Part shown: positions 53,541 to 62,998 of the stretch, piece after piece
How positions within the stretch are numbered: position 1 is the stretch's first letter
How the letters are laid out: the number at the start of each line of letters is the position of its first letter
Assembly (NCBI RefSeq): GCF_030380815.1
Contig: NZ_JAUDUY010000001.1
Coordinates: forward strand, 620,001 to 684,000
Origin: Robiginitalea aurantiaca
GTDB taxonomy: Bacteria; Bacteroidota; Bacteroidia; Flavobacteriales; Flavobacteriaceae
DNA: 64,000 nt
Reading direction: 5' to 3'
Notes under the pieces: model-generated
What the model was told of the DNA's origin: nothing
Database searches by the model: none
The model's input: only the letters and a program-made list of their open reading frames with translations
Position numbers and translations under genes: made by a program

Positions 53541-53915
53541 CTACCGGTTTCCACTTTCCGGCCTTAATAGGAGCGCCCCTGGAAAACGCTGACGTACTTC
53601 AAGGAATTTCTTTTCCGCCTCAAGGCGATCCGTGAATTGACCAACCTGGACCCGGTATGTGGGAGAATCAAATACAATTTTTGGATCGTACTCAGGAAAT
53701 TCTATTTCAGCTTCCTGTTTGAGTTCTTCGGCCTCATCGTAAGACCCAAAACCAATTTGAATAGTGTAGTAAAGGGCATTGGCCTTCCCTTGTTTGTAAA
53801 TGTCCAGAAGCTTTTTTATCTGAGGATCCTGTTCAATGGAAACCGACCCTTGTTGCGCCTGAAGATTTAGCGTAAAGCACACGGTAAAAAGTGAAATAAA
53901 AAGAAGCTTGTACAT
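53541..53915 (-). CDS. Exported SPOR-domain protein
   Basis: 124 residues with a signal peptide (MYKLLFISLFTVCFTLNLQA), a short helical linker, and a SPOR domain at about 45-120 (YYTIQIGFGSYDEAEELKQE, then YRVQVGQFTDRLEAEKKFLE). SPOR domains bind denuded peptidoglycan glycan strands at the septum. Soluble and periplasmic or secreted; role unknown. It stands alone between infB and the act operon. Confidence 0.88.
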   Translation of the reverse strand: MYKLLFISLFTVCFTLNLQAQQGSVSIEQDPQIKKLLDIYKQGKANALYYTIQIGFGSYDEAEELKQEAEIEFPEYDPKIVFDSPTYRVQVGQFTDRLEAEKKFLEVRQRFPGALLLRPESGNR

Positions 53916-53945
53916 CGTGTAAAATCAATTGTATTGTAACGTATT

Positions 53946-53953
53946 CAAAGGTA
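53946..53953 (-). promoter_or_regulatory. Putative -7 element for the SPOR gene
   Basis: CAAAGGTA on the plus strand reads TACCTTTG on the minus strand (TAnnTTTG), 30 bases before the start codon. Confidence 0.45.
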
Positions 53954-54053
53954 ATCCATTAAGCATTTCGGTCATGGATAAAAGCATTATTTAGAATAAT
54001 TATAAATTATAAATTCAGAATCCTTTAAGATTTCCCAAATAAAGTCTATGTCG

Positions 54054-54061
54054 TATTTTTG
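54054..54061 (+). promoter_or_regulatory. Putative -7 element for the act operon
   Basis: TATTTTTG fits TAnnTTTG. It would give a leader of about 175 bases before actA. No -33 TTTG is seen at the correct distance (TTTC at 54031-54034 is close). Confidence 0.35.
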
Positions 54062-54239
54062 TCGACAATTTGGACCTTGTGAAATCCGGGTGTTAGTGCC
54101 TAATTTGCATCCTGGATTCGATTCGTACAAATAAATCAAAACACCTGAAAAAACAGTGATCGGAAACCGTTTTTTGTATCTTAAGAAGCTAGTCTCCAGA
54201 TCCTTGTTAATCACAGGAAAAAATATTGAACAGCCGCTC

Positions 54240-55631
54240 ATGAAAAAGGTTTTCAACCGCCATCAGTTAACCGCTCTTTTTGGTTTTTGTTTAGTTATTT
54301 CTTTCCTCTTTTCACCTTCATTACGCGCCCAGGAAGAGGCTGCTGTTGCAGAAGCAGAGCAGACCGAAGCCGCTGAGGCCGGAGGGGAAGGGCCTTGCGG
54401 GCCAGGGGATGTTGCCAAAGGGAAGCAATTGTTTAATCAGAATTGTGCGGCTTGTCATGCCCTGAATCGCAAAATGACCGGCCCAGCTCTCGCCAATGCT
54501 GCAACGCGCCTCATTGAGGAAGAAGGTCTGGACTGTGACTGGATCTACTCCTGGATCAAGAACAGCCCGGGAATGATAGCCTCAGGCGATGCGTATGCAA
54601 ACCGGATCTATGAGGAGTACAATCAGGCCGCTATGACGGCATTTCCTACCCTCTCGGATCAGGATATCAATGATATTATCGCTTACACAGAGGCCCCACC
54701 GCCCGCTCCAGTAGCCGCCGCAACTCCTGCAGCCGGAGCTGGTGAGGAAGCCGGATCCGGAGGGGTTTCAAATGAACTGCTTCTCGGAGCGCTGGCCCTT
54801 GTCTTTGCCCTTTTGGTGATGATGCTTATTTTGGTGAATCAAACCCTCAGACGCATTGCTGAGGCCAATGGTGTGGTGTTAGAGCGGGAGAAAGCGGAGA
54901 AGCGCCTTCCTATTTGGAAAGCTTTTGCTCAGAATCAGTTCTTAGTCCTTGTAACAGCAATTCTTTTGCTGCTGTCGTCGGCCTATTTTGCCTATGGATG
55001 GATGATGCAGGTAGGGGTTAACCAGGGTTATGCCCCGATCCAGCCCATCCACTATTCGCACAAAATACACGCCGGAGACAATAAAATTGAATGTAAGTAC
55101 TGTCATTCATCTGCCCGGGTATCCAAACACTCCGGCATTCCTTCCCTGAATATTTGTATGAATTGTCACAAGTCAATCTACGAGTACAAGGGGAATCCCG
55201 AAGGGCCGTCCGCAGAGGATCTGGCCAACGGGTACACCAACGAGTTCTATACAAACGAGATTAAGAAACTTTACAAAGCCGTGGGCTGGGATGAAGAGAA
55301 CCAGAAATATACGGGAGAATCGCAACCTGTGGAATGGGTTCGAATTCACAATCTTCCGGATTTCGCATATTTCAACCATGCACAGCACGTATCCGTCGGT
55401 AATATCGAATGCCAGACCTGTCATGGTCCTGTAGAAGAAATGGAAATTATGTACCAGTACTCCCCCCTTACCATGGGATGGTGTATCAATTGCCACAGGG
55501 AAACCAATGTACAGATGGAGGGCAATGAGTACTATGACAAGATTCATCAGGAGCTTGCAAAGAAATACGGCGTAGAGAAGGTAACGGCTGCCCAAATGGG
55601 AGGTCTGGAATGCGGTAAGTGTCACTATTAA
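54240..55631 (+). CDS. actA: Alternative complex III subunit A: cytochrome c domain fused to pentahaem ActA
   Basis: 463 residues from the ATG at 54240, chosen because it places a signal peptide (LTALFGFCLVISFLFSPSLR) first; the frame runs upstream to 54156 without signal character. A monohaem class I cytochrome c domain comes first (CAACH at 69-73, Met ligand in AAMTAFP). After two transmembrane helices (about 178-202 and 225-247) come five more haem sites: CKYCH (285), CMNCH (306), CQTCH (391), CINCH (415) and CGKCH (458). ActA hands electrons from ActB to the acceptor. Six haems in one chain is more than the five of ActA alone. Confidence 0.92.
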   Translation: MKKVFNRHQLTALFGFCLVISFLFSPSLRAQEEAAVAEAEQTEAAEAGGEGPCGPGDVAKGKQLFNQNCAACHALNRKMTGPALANAATRLIEEEGLDCDWIYSWIKNSPGMIASGDAYANRIYEEYNQAAMTAFPTLSDQDINDIIAYTEAPPPAPVAAATPAAGAGEEAGSGGVSNELLLGALALVFALLVMMLILVNQTLRRIAEANGVVLEREKAEKRLPIWKAFAQNQFLVLVTAILLLLSSAYFAYGWMMQVGVNQGYAPIQPIHYSHKIHAGDNKIECKYCHSSARVSKHSGIPSLNICMNCHKSIYEYKGNPEGPSAEDLANGYTNEFYTNEIKKLYKAVGWDEENQKYTGESQPVEWVRIHNLPDFAYFNHAQHVSVGNIECQTCHGPVEEMEIMYQYSPLTMGWCINCHRETNVQMEGNEYYDKIHQELAKKYGVEKVTAAQMGGLECGKCHY

Positions 55632-55658
55632 CAAACTGGAGTTATTTACTATAATCGT

Positions 55659-58600
55659 ATGGCATCAAACAAAAAGTATTGGAAAAGTGAGGCGGAACTC
55701 AAGCCGAACGATTCCATTGTTGAGACGCTTAAACAGAACGAATTCACAGAATCTATACCCGTCGATGAGTTTCTGGGCGATAAGGAGCAATTAGCTTCTA
55801 GCGAAACCTCACGGCGCGATTTCCTCAAGTATGTCGGCTTCAGTACGGCTGCGGCAACTCTGGCGGCTTGTGAAGGGCCCGTTCATAAATCCATCCCTTA
55901 TGTGTTCCAACCCGAGCGTATTATACCGGGTATTGCGAACTACTATGCTACCACAATTGCGGATGGGTTTGATTTTGCGAGCATTCTCGTTAAGACAAGG
56001 GAGGCCCGGCCGATAAAAATTGAAGGCAATAAGGAAGCCAAAGTACTTGGTGGTACCAATGCAAGGATTCAGGCATCTGTACTCTCATTGTATGACAGTA
56101 CCCGTTTGCAGGGTCCCCTCTCAGGTGGAAATCCCGTTGAATGGGACGAACTTGATGCAGGCGTAAAATCAAAACTGAGTTCGATCAGTGCCTCGGGCAA
56201 GCAAATTGCCCTTTTGACTCAGACTTATGCAAGTCCGTCGACCAATCGATTGATTCAGCAATTCTCAGAAGTGTATGAGAATGTCAATCACGTCACCTAT
56301 GACGCTGTTTCATCCAGTGCAGCTCTGGACGCCTATCAGACTAAATACGGGGAGCGGGCACTTGCTGATTACGACTTTTCAAAAGCCGAACTGATCGTTT
56401 CCTTTGGAGCCGACTTCCTGGGAGACTGGCAGGGTGGCGGATATAGCAGTGGCTATTCAAGCGGCCGTGTTCCTAAGAACGGAAAGATGTCGCGGCATGT
56501 ACAGTTCGAATCCATCATGACACTTACGGGGGCCAATGCGGACAAACGTGTTCCGGTAAGCCCGGCGGGTCAGAAAGTAGCTTTGGCGCATCTTTATGCC
56601 AAACTCAGCGGTACTTCTGCTTCAGGTACACTTTCGGATTCGGCCTCACGCGCCCTCGATAATGTTGTTCAGGGGATTTCCGGAAATAAACGCAAAGCGG
56701 TTGTCGTCACAGGTTTGGATGACACAGACGCTCAGGCCCTTGTACTCGCCATTAATGAAATGTTGGGAAGTGAAGCTTTCGAGCCCAATGCGCCCCGATA
56801 TATCAGAAGCGGCAGTACTGAAAAACTCAATGCGCTTATCTCGGATATGCAAAACGGCCGGGTAGGTGCGCTGATTATGGATGGAGTCAATCCCGCGTAT
56901 TCCCTCCCCAATGCTACGGCGTTCAAAGAAGCCCTTTCCGGGGTTGAATTGTCTATTACCAGTACCACAAACAGGGATGAGACTTCAGAGCTCACAACTT
57001 ATGTCGCTTCTGCAAACCACTTTCTTGAATCCTGGGGTGATGTCGAGTTTAAAAAGGACCACTTCGGGCTGATGCAGCCCGTGATTCGGGAATTATTTGA
57101 TACACGTCAGTTTCAGCAAAACCTCCTGAAATGGATGGGATCAGAACAGACGTATTACGAGTTTGTAAAAGATAGTTGGTCAGAAGGTGTCCTTGCAGGT
57201 GCTGACTGGAACAAAGCCCTCCATGATGGGGTGTACCGCGCAGAGTACGCCACACTCTACAGCGATCCGCTTATGCCGATGCAGGGTGCGGACAAGGCAG
57301 AAGGCGAAAACGTGGATTCAGAAGTTATGGACGCTCCTTCTTTGTCCGCTTCTGTCCAAAGGCTTTCCGCGGCTACAGATTCTGGAATGAGCCTTGTATT
57401 GTATCCTAAAATAGGACTGGGCGACGGCCGCCAGTCCGGTAACCCATGGCTTCAGGAATTTCCCGATCCCATTACCAGGGTCTCCTGGGATAACTACCTG
57501 ACTGTATCCAAAAAAGACGCCAACGAACTTGGTTTGGTCAATGAGAATGTAGCGAACGGTGGTTTAGACGGCAGCTACGTAAATGTTACAGTTGAGGGTA
57601 CCACCCTCAACGGTGTTCCTGTTATCATCCAGCCGGGACAGGCCGAAGGGACCGTCGGTTTGGCCCTGGGATATGGAAGACTTTCGGGTATGAAAAGTGA
57701 AATGCAGGTAGGTGTAAACGCCTTTCCCCTGTATCAGAATTTTAATTCAGCCCAGGGCGCAACTATTGAAAAGGCGCCGGGCATGCATGAATTTGCATGT
57801 ATCCAGCTTCACAAAACCCTTATGGGGCGGGGCGATATCATAAAGGAAACCACCCTGGAGGATTTCAAGACGAAGCCGGCTTCGGAATGGAACCATGTAC
57901 CACAGGTTTCTTTGGATCACCAGGAGGTTCCCGCCAATACGGTGGATCTCTGGGAGGGCTTTGACCGTTCTATCGGGCATCATTTTAATATGTCTATCGA
58001 CCTGAATTCCTGTACGGGATGCGGGGCATGTGTCATAGCATGTAGTGCAGAGAACAATGTCCCTGTTGTCGGTAAAAAGGAAATTCGCCTGTCCAGGGAT
58101 ATGCACTGGCTTCGTATTGACCGTTACTATTCTTCCGAGGATACCTTTGAAGGAGATAACGAGAAGAAAGATGCTATTTCCGGAGCTATGGAATCCAAGA
58201 GTAGTTTTGAGGAAATGGAAGATCCTGCGGCGAACCCACAGGTTGCTTTCCAGCCTGTAATGTGCCAGCACTGTAACCACGCACCATGTGAGACAGTTTG
58301 TCCGGTGGCTGCTACGGTTCACAGTCGTCAGGGGCATAACCATATGGCCTACAACCGTTGTGTGGGAACGCGCTACTGTGCGAACAACTGTCCATACAAG
58401 GTGAGACGCTTTAACTGGTTCCTCTACAATAACAATGACGAGTTTGATTACCACATGAATAACGATCTGGGGAAAATGGTTTTGAACCCGGATGTCAATG
58501 TCCGTTCACGAGGGGTAATGGAGAAATGCTCCTGGTGTATTCAGATGTCTCAGAAGTCCATTCTCGATGCAAAAAGAGAAGGTCGTGAGGTTAAGGATGA

Positions 58601-58787
58601 AGAGTTCCAGACGGCATGTTCAAATGCATGCGACAGCGGAGCGATCGTTTTCGGAGATATCAACAATCCGGAAAGCGAAGTCTCCAAGCTCAAGGAAGAT
58701 GACCGGATGTACCACCTGCTCGAGCACGTGGGAACAAAACCCAACGTGTTTTATCACGTCAAAGTCCGTAACTCAAACGAAGCATAA
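55659..58787 (+). CDS. actB: Alternative complex III subunit B (iron-sulfur, molybdopterin-like fold)
   Basis: 1042 residues. A Tat-type segment, SRRDFLKYVGFSTAAATLAAC, lies near residues 50-71; the final Cys could be lipidated. The large N-terminal part has a molybdopterin-oxidoreductase fold. In characterised ACIII the cofactor is absent. The C-terminal ferredoxin-like part carries the cluster cysteines: CTGCGACVIAC, CQHCNHAPCETVCP, CVGTRYCANNCPYKVRRFN and CSWCIQMSQ with CSNACDSG. Clusters expected are three [4Fe-4S] and one [3Fe-4S]. Faces the periplasm and relays electrons to ActA. Confidence 0.94.
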   Translation: MASNKKYWKSEAELKPNDSIVETLKQNEFTESIPVDEFLGDKEQLASSETSRRDFLKYVGFSTAAATLAACEGPVHKSIPYVFQPERIIPGIANYYATTIADGFDFASILVKTREARPIKIEGNKEAKVLGGTNARIQASVLSLYDSTRLQGPLSGGNPVEWDELDAGVKSKLSSISASGKQIALLTQTYASPSTNRLIQQFSEVYENVNHVTYDAVSSSAALDAYQTKYGERALADYDFSKAELIVSFGADFLGDWQGGGYSSGYSSGRVPKNGKMSRHVQFESIMTLTGANADKRVPVSPAGQKVALAHLYAKLSGTSASGTLSDSASRALDNVVQGISGNKRKAVVVTGLDDTDAQALVLAINEMLGSEAFEPNAPRYIRSGSTEKLNALISDMQNGRVGALIMDGVNPAYSLPNATAFKEALSGVELSITSTTNRDETSELTTYVASANHFLESWGDVEFKKDHFGLMQPVIRELFDTRQFQQNLLKWMGSEQTYYEFVKDSWSEGVLAGADWNKALHDGVYRAEYATLYSDPLMPMQGADKAEGENVDSEVMDAPSLSASVQRLSAATDSGMSLVLYPKIGLGDGRQSGNPWLQEFPDPITRVSWDNYLTVSKKDANELGLVNENVANGGLDGSYVNVTVEGTTLNGVPVIIQPGQAEGTVGLALGYGRLSGMKSEMQVGVNAFPLYQNFNSAQGATIEKAPGMHEFACIQLHKTLMGRGDIIKETTLEDFKTKPASEWNHVPQVSLDHQEVPANTVDLWEGFDRSIGHHFNMSIDLNSCTGCGACVIACSAENNVPVVGKKEIRLSRDMHWLRIDRYYSSEDTFEGDNEKKDAISGAMESKSSFEEMEDPAANPQVAFQPVMCQHCNHAPCETVCPVAATVHSRQGHNHMAYNRCVGTRYCANNCPYKVRRFNWFLYNNNDEFDYHMNNDLGKMVLNPDVNVRSRGVMEKCSWCIQMSQKSILDAKREGREVKDEEFQTACSNACDSGAIVFGDINNPESEVSKLKEDDRMYHLLEHVGTKPNVFYHVKVRNSNEA

Positions 58788-58811
58788 CAACCTAAGAAAC
58801 GATAAATAAAT

Positions 58812-60536
58812 ATGGCGTCGCATTACGAAGCACCTATACGTAAACCCCTTGTACTGGGCGACAAAGGCTACCACGAAGTATCTGTGGACATCGCTGCCCC
58901 GGTTGAGGGCAGAGCCAACAAGCAATGGTGGATTGTTTTTTCCATTGCCCTGGCCGCATTCCTTTGGGGGGTTGGTTGTATTATTTATACTATTTCCACC
59001 GGGATTGGAACCTGGGGTCTGAACCGGACGGTTAATTGGGCCTGGGACATTACCAACTTTGTGTGGTGGGTAGGTATTGGCCACGCCGGAACATTGATTT
59101 CAGCGGTATTACTCCTTTTCCGTCAGAAATGGCGTATGGCCATCAACCGGTCTGCGGAGGCGATGACAATTTTCTCGGTAATTCAGGCCGGACTCTTCCC
59201 GATCATCCACATGGGGCGTCCCTGGCTTGCGTACTGGGTATTGCCCATTCCGAACCAATTTGGCTCACTTTGGGTGAACTTCAATTCGCCCCTGCTTTGG
59301 GACGTATTTGCGATTTCAACCTATCTTTCGGTTTCCCTCGTCTTTTGGTGGACAGGACTATTGCCTGATTTTGCGATGATCAGGGACCGTGCCGTAAAAC
59401 CTTTCCAAAAGAAAATTTATGGTCTCGTAAGTTTTGGCTGGTCCGGGCGCGCGAAAGACTGGCAGCGCTTTGAAGAGGTGTCTTTGGTACTTGCCGGTTT
59501 GGCAACCCCTCTTGTACTCTCGGTTCACACCATTGTATCTTTTGACTTTGCTACTTCGGTGATCCCCGGATGGCATACGACGATCTTTCCACCTTACTTT
59601 GTGGCAGGGGCTATCTTTTCCGGCTTTGCCATGGTGAACACCCTTTTGATTATCATGCGAAAGGTGAGTAACCTCGAGGATTATATTACTGTACAGCACA
59701 TAGAATTGATGAATATCGTGATCATGATTACGGGGTCCATCGTAGGTTGTGCCTATATTACCGAATTGTTTATCGCCTGGTATTCAGGGGTTGAGTACGA
59801 ACAATATGCCTTTTTGAACAGGGCTACTGGTCCTTATTGGTGGGCCTATGCACTCATGATGACCTGTAACGTGGTCTCACCTCAGGTCATGTGGTTTAAA
59901 AAAATCCGGACGAGCATTCTTATTTCCTTTATTATTTCGATAGTGGTAAATATCGGGATGTGGTTTGAGCGTTTTGTGATTATCGTAACCTCCCTGCATC
60001 GCGATTACCTCCCATCCTCATGGACGATGTTCTCTCCGACCTTCGTCGATATTGGGATCTTTATCGGTACCATAGGATTCTTCTTTGTGCTCTTTCTGTT
60101 ATATGCACGTACATTCCCCGTGATTGCTCAGGCCGAGGTGAAGTCGATTCTGAAGTCTTCAGGAGAGCGTTACAAAAAACTCAGGGACGCGGGTAAGCCG
60201 CTTTATACCCTGCCTGCAACCGCAGCGAAGGTGAATACGACTGAAAAAGAAGCACTTTCTGAGGGAACCTCGGATAAAGCTGATAGCCTTCTTAAAGCCA
60301 TTGGAGCCTTTGATGCGAACACCGAAACGGCTGATGACCTTAAGAAGATTAAGGGAGTGGGCCCGCAAATGGAACAAACCCTGAATGAAATCGGCATTTA
60401 CACCTTCAGACAGGTGAGCCGGATGACTGAGCGGGAATACGAGCTACTGGATGCACTTACAGAATCTTTCCCCGGAAGGGCGCTGAGAGATGACTGGGCT
60501 GGCCAGGCAAAACGATTAATGGACGACAATTCTTAA
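58812..60536 (+). CDS. actC: Alternative complex III subunit C (NrfD family) with C-terminal H3TH-like domain
   Basis: 574 residues. Residues about 30-440 hold around ten transmembrane helices of the NrfD/PsrC quinol-binding family (VWWVGIGHAGTLISA, IHMGRPWLAYW, VSPQVMWFKKIR). A polar linker (about 440-505) leads to residues 507-574, a helix-hairpin-helix module opening DLKKIKGVGPQMEQTLNEIG and closing FPGRALRDDWAGQAKRL. It resembles the module on ribosomal protein S2 in this window, and the DDWxxQAK ending resembles COG3743-type domains. The extra domain should face the cytoplasm. Oxidises menaquinol; main proton-handling subunit with ActF. Confidence 0.93.
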   Translation: MASHYEAPIRKPLVLGDKGYHEVSVDIAAPVEGRANKQWWIVFSIALAAFLWGVGCIIYTISTGIGTWGLNRTVNWAWDITNFVWWVGIGHAGTLISAVLLLFRQKWRMAINRSAEAMTIFSVIQAGLFPIIHMGRPWLAYWVLPIPNQFGSLWVNFNSPLLWDVFAISTYLSVSLVFWWTGLLPDFAMIRDRAVKPFQKKIYGLVSFGWSGRAKDWQRFEEVSLVLAGLATPLVLSVHTIVSFDFATSVIPGWHTTIFPPYFVAGAIFSGFAMVNTLLIIMRKVSNLEDYITVQHIELMNIVIMITGSIVGCAYITELFIAWYSGVEYEQYAFLNRATGPYWWAYALMMTCNVVSPQVMWFKKIRTSILISFIISIVVNIGMWFERFVIIVTSLHRDYLPSSWTMFSPTFVDIGIFIGTIGFFFVLFLLYARTFPVIAQAEVKSILKSSGERYKKLRDAGKPLYTLPATAAKVNTTEKEALSEGTSDKADSLLKAIGAFDANTETADDLKKIKGVGPQMEQTLNEIGIYTFRQVSRMTEREYELLDALTESFPGRALRDDWAGQAKRLMDDNS

Positions 60537-60540
60537 GACT

Positions 60541-61062
60541 ATGGCATCAAAAGTTATTCACGCTTATTACAATGACGATGACGTGCTGATGCAGGCAGTC
60601 AAAAAGGTAAAGGCAGCCCGGCATCATATCGAAGAGGTGTATTGTCCGTTTCCGGTCCACGGACTGGACAAGGCCATGGGACTCGCTCCGACACGGATAG
60701 CGATCACCTCATTTATGTATGGTTGTTTGGGGCTTACTGTTGCCATTGTCATGATGAACTATATCATGATTCAGGACTGGCCACAGGACATCGGTGGAAA
60801 GCCCAGTTTCAGCTATATTGAGAATATGCCGGCCTTTATGCCAATCATGTTTGAATTGACTGTTTTTTTTGCAGCCCACCTCATGGTTATTACCTTTTAT
60901 CTGAGAAGCCGCTTATGGCCGTTCAAAAAGGCTGAAAATCCTGATGTCCGGAGTACTGACGACCATTTTATCATGGAAATTGAGGTACATGGTAACGAAA
61001 CGGATCTGACGGCCCTCCTAAAGGAAACGGGAGCTGTGGAAATCAACAGTTTAGAAAAGTAA
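60541..61062 (+). CDS. actD: Alternative complex III subunit D (DUF3341)
   Basis: 173 residues, standard for the family. The N-terminal soluble part reads SKVIHAYYNDDDVLMQAVKK and IEEVYCPFPVHGLDKAMGL, typical of DUF3341. Two transmembrane helices follow (about 55-78 and 98-120). ActD is a small structural subunit facing the cytoplasm. Starts 4 bases after the actC stop. Confidence 0.95.
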   Translation: MASKVIHAYYNDDDVLMQAVKKVKAARHHIEEVYCPFPVHGLDKAMGLAPTRIAITSFMYGCLGLTVAIVMMNYIMIQDWPQDIGGKPSFSYIENMPAFMPIMFELTVFFAAHLMVITFYLRSRLWPFKKAENPDVRSTDDHFIMEIEVHGNETDLTALLKETGAVEINSLEK

Positions 61063-61071
61063 AATCGAAGG

Positions 61072-61632
61072 ATGAAGAACTTACTTATTTCAGCTGGGGT
61101 ACTTGTAGCGATACTCGGTCTGGCATCCTGCCAGGATGAGAATCAGCCGAACTACCAGTACATGCCCAATATGTATGAATCTGTCGGCTATGAAACCTAC
61201 GAGCAGGTGGATTGGTTACCTAATGGTTCTGAAGCCATGACGCCCGTGGAGCACACGATCTCAAGGGGATTAGTCCCTTATGCCCTGGAGAACACCCCTG
61301 AGGGTAAGGAAATGTCCGCAATGGTTGCAAGTCCGCTGGATTCGCTCATGCGTGAGGACAACCTCGCCGTGGGTAAAGAACTCTATGATATTTATTGCGC
61401 GATTTGCCATGGCGCCAAAGGAGATGGTAAAGGCTGGTTGGTGCAGCGGGAAAAGATCCTCGGTGTCCCTTCTTACAGCGATGCCGCTCGGAATATCACG
61501 CCAGGGAGCACCTATCATGTAATGTACTACGGCCTGAACTCAATGGGTTCATATGCGAATCAGCTTAACCACGAGGAGCGCTGGCAGGTGGCTGAGTACG
61601 TCATGAAATTAAAAGAAGACCTAACCAAATAG
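61072..61632 (+). CDS. actE: Alternative complex III subunit E, monohaem cytochrome c lipoprotein
   Basis: 186 residues. Lipoprotein signal peptide (MKNLLISAGVLVAILGLASC, lipobox LASC). One haem c site, CAICH, at about 108-112 with the typical GAKGDGKG after it; the probable axial Met lies in LNSMGSY. Delivers or accepts electrons alongside ActA in the periplasm. Confidence 0.95.
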   Translation: MKNLLISAGVLVAILGLASCQDENQPNYQYMPNMYESVGYETYEQVDWLPNGSEAMTPVEHTISRGLVPYALENTPEGKEMSAMVASPLDSLMREDNLAVGKELYDIYCAICHGAKGDGKGWLVQREKILGVPSYSDAARNITPGSTYHVMYYGLNSMGSYANQLNHEERWQVAEYVMKLKEDLTK

Positions 61633-61645
61633 ATAGCGATTGCAG

Positions 61646-62965
61646 ATGTATACCTTCTCAAACAGACTTAAAATAGGATCCCTGATTCTTATGGCTCTAG
61701 GGCTCGTGGGAATGGGGATAGGTTTTGTTTCCGCACCTTCTACGGTTGAAGAAGCAAAATCCATGGTTGCTGCACATGATGACGGACATGGAGGAGGTCA
61801 TGGTGAAGTGACCCATGAAGCTACAGGAACTGCTGCTCACGCAGATGATGCCCATGCCTCGGATCACGACGAGCATTTGTTGCACCAGTTACAGAATCGC
61901 CCCTGGTCGGCCACTTACGTCGCCCTGTTCTTTTTCTTTATGATTTCCCTGGGTGTTCTTGCCTTTTACGGCGTGCAGAGGGCCTCACAGGCGGGATGGT
62001 CTCCAATGCTGTTCAGGGTTATGGAGGGAATTACGGCTTGGCTGGTACCTGGCGGAGTTCTGCTCTTTGTTTTCCTTGTACTTTCTGTACTTCATATGAA
62101 CCACCTGTTTGTATGGATGGATGCGGAAACGGTTGCCCATGACGAGCTTTTGCAAGGCAAAGCAGGTTACCTGAATCCTACTTTCTTCCTGGTACGCGCT
62201 GCGATTTACCTTGGAGGATGGATCGCCTACAGAGAGATATCCAGAAGGTTGTCCCTGGCTCAGGACGCCGCAGATGATAATTCTAATTTCGTAAAGAACT
62301 TCAGATGGTCTGCCGGATTCCTGGTTTTCTATCTGGTTAGTGAATCCATGATGTCCTGGGATTGGATCATGAGTTTGGATCCGCACTGGTTCAGTACCCT
62401 TTTCGGATGGTATGTTTTCGCCAGTATGTTCGTTTCGGGAATCACGGTTATCGCCATGGTTACAATCTACCTGAAATCAAGAGGGTATCTGCCTGATGTA
62501 AATGATAGCCACATACACGATTTGGCTAAATTTATGTTTGGTATCAGTATTTTCTGGACCTATCTCTGGTTCAGCCAGTTCATGTTGATCTGGTATGCGA
62601 ACATCCCTGAAGAAGTTACCTATTACGTAACGCGAATAGAGAATTACTCCCTGCCTTTTTGGGGTATGCTGGTGATGAATTTTGCATTCCCCTTATTGGT
62701 ACTCATGAACAGTGATTACAAACGCCTTAACTGGTTTGTGATCATGGCAGGTATCGTTGTCCTGATGGGCCATTACCTGGATGTGTACAACATGGTCATG
62801 CCGGCAACAGTGGGAGATCAGTGGTATATTGGTATTCCCGAGATCGGAGCCGTTCTCTTTTTTGGAGGTGCGTTCCTTTTCTGGGTATTCAGGGCGTTGA
62901 CCAAAGCCCCATTACAGCCTACCCGCAATCCTTATATTGAGGAAAGCAGGCAGTTTCATTATTAA
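61646..62965 (+). CDS. actF: Alternative complex III subunit F (NrfD-like membrane subunit)
   Basis: 439 residues from the ATG at 61646; a TTG two codons earlier is in frame but less likely. About ten transmembrane helices. A His/Asp/Gly-rich loop between helices 1 and 2 (residues about 45-80, with DDGHGGGHGEV and DAHASDHDEH) may bind metal. Functionally paired with ActC, though it binds no haem. Ends 33 bases before coxB. Confidence 0.94.
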   Translation: MYTFSNRLKIGSLILMALGLVGMGIGFVSAPSTVEEAKSMVAAHDDGHGGGHGEVTHEATGTAAHADDAHASDHDEHLLHQLQNRPWSATYVALFFFFMISLGVLAFYGVQRASQAGWSPMLFRVMEGITAWLVPGGVLLFVFLVLSVLHMNHLFVWMDAETVAHDELLQGKAGYLNPTFFLVRAAIYLGGWIAYREISRRLSLAQDAADDNSNFVKNFRWSAGFLVFYLVSESMMSWDWIMSLDPHWFSTLFGWYVFASMFVSGITVIAMVTIYLKSRGYLPDVNDSHIHDLAKFMFGISIFWTYLWFSQFMLIWYANIPEEVTYYVTRIENYSLPFWGMLVMNFAFPLLVLMNSDYKRLNWFVIMAGIVVLMGHYLDVYNMVMPATVGDQWYIGIPEIGAVLFFGGAFLFWVFRALTKAPLQPTRNPYIEESRQFHY

Positions 62966-62998
62966 AATAAGCGATAGCGAATCATATCCGTTCACACG

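Larger units (their letters stand above)
53916..54239. other. Intergenic region upstream of the act operon
   Basis: 324 bases between the SPOR gene and actA. The left end carries the SPOR promoter. AT-rich repeats (AATTATAAATTATAAATTC near 53998-54016) occur in the middle, followed by a possible -7 box. A minus-strand frame (53987-54256) shows no recognisable features. I see no riboswitch or RNA gene. Confidence 0.4.

Noticed and set aside
53987-54256. 89-codon minus-strand ORF over the act promoter region.
   Set aside because: AT-rich, no recognisable features, antisense to the act leader; treated as a chance frame.
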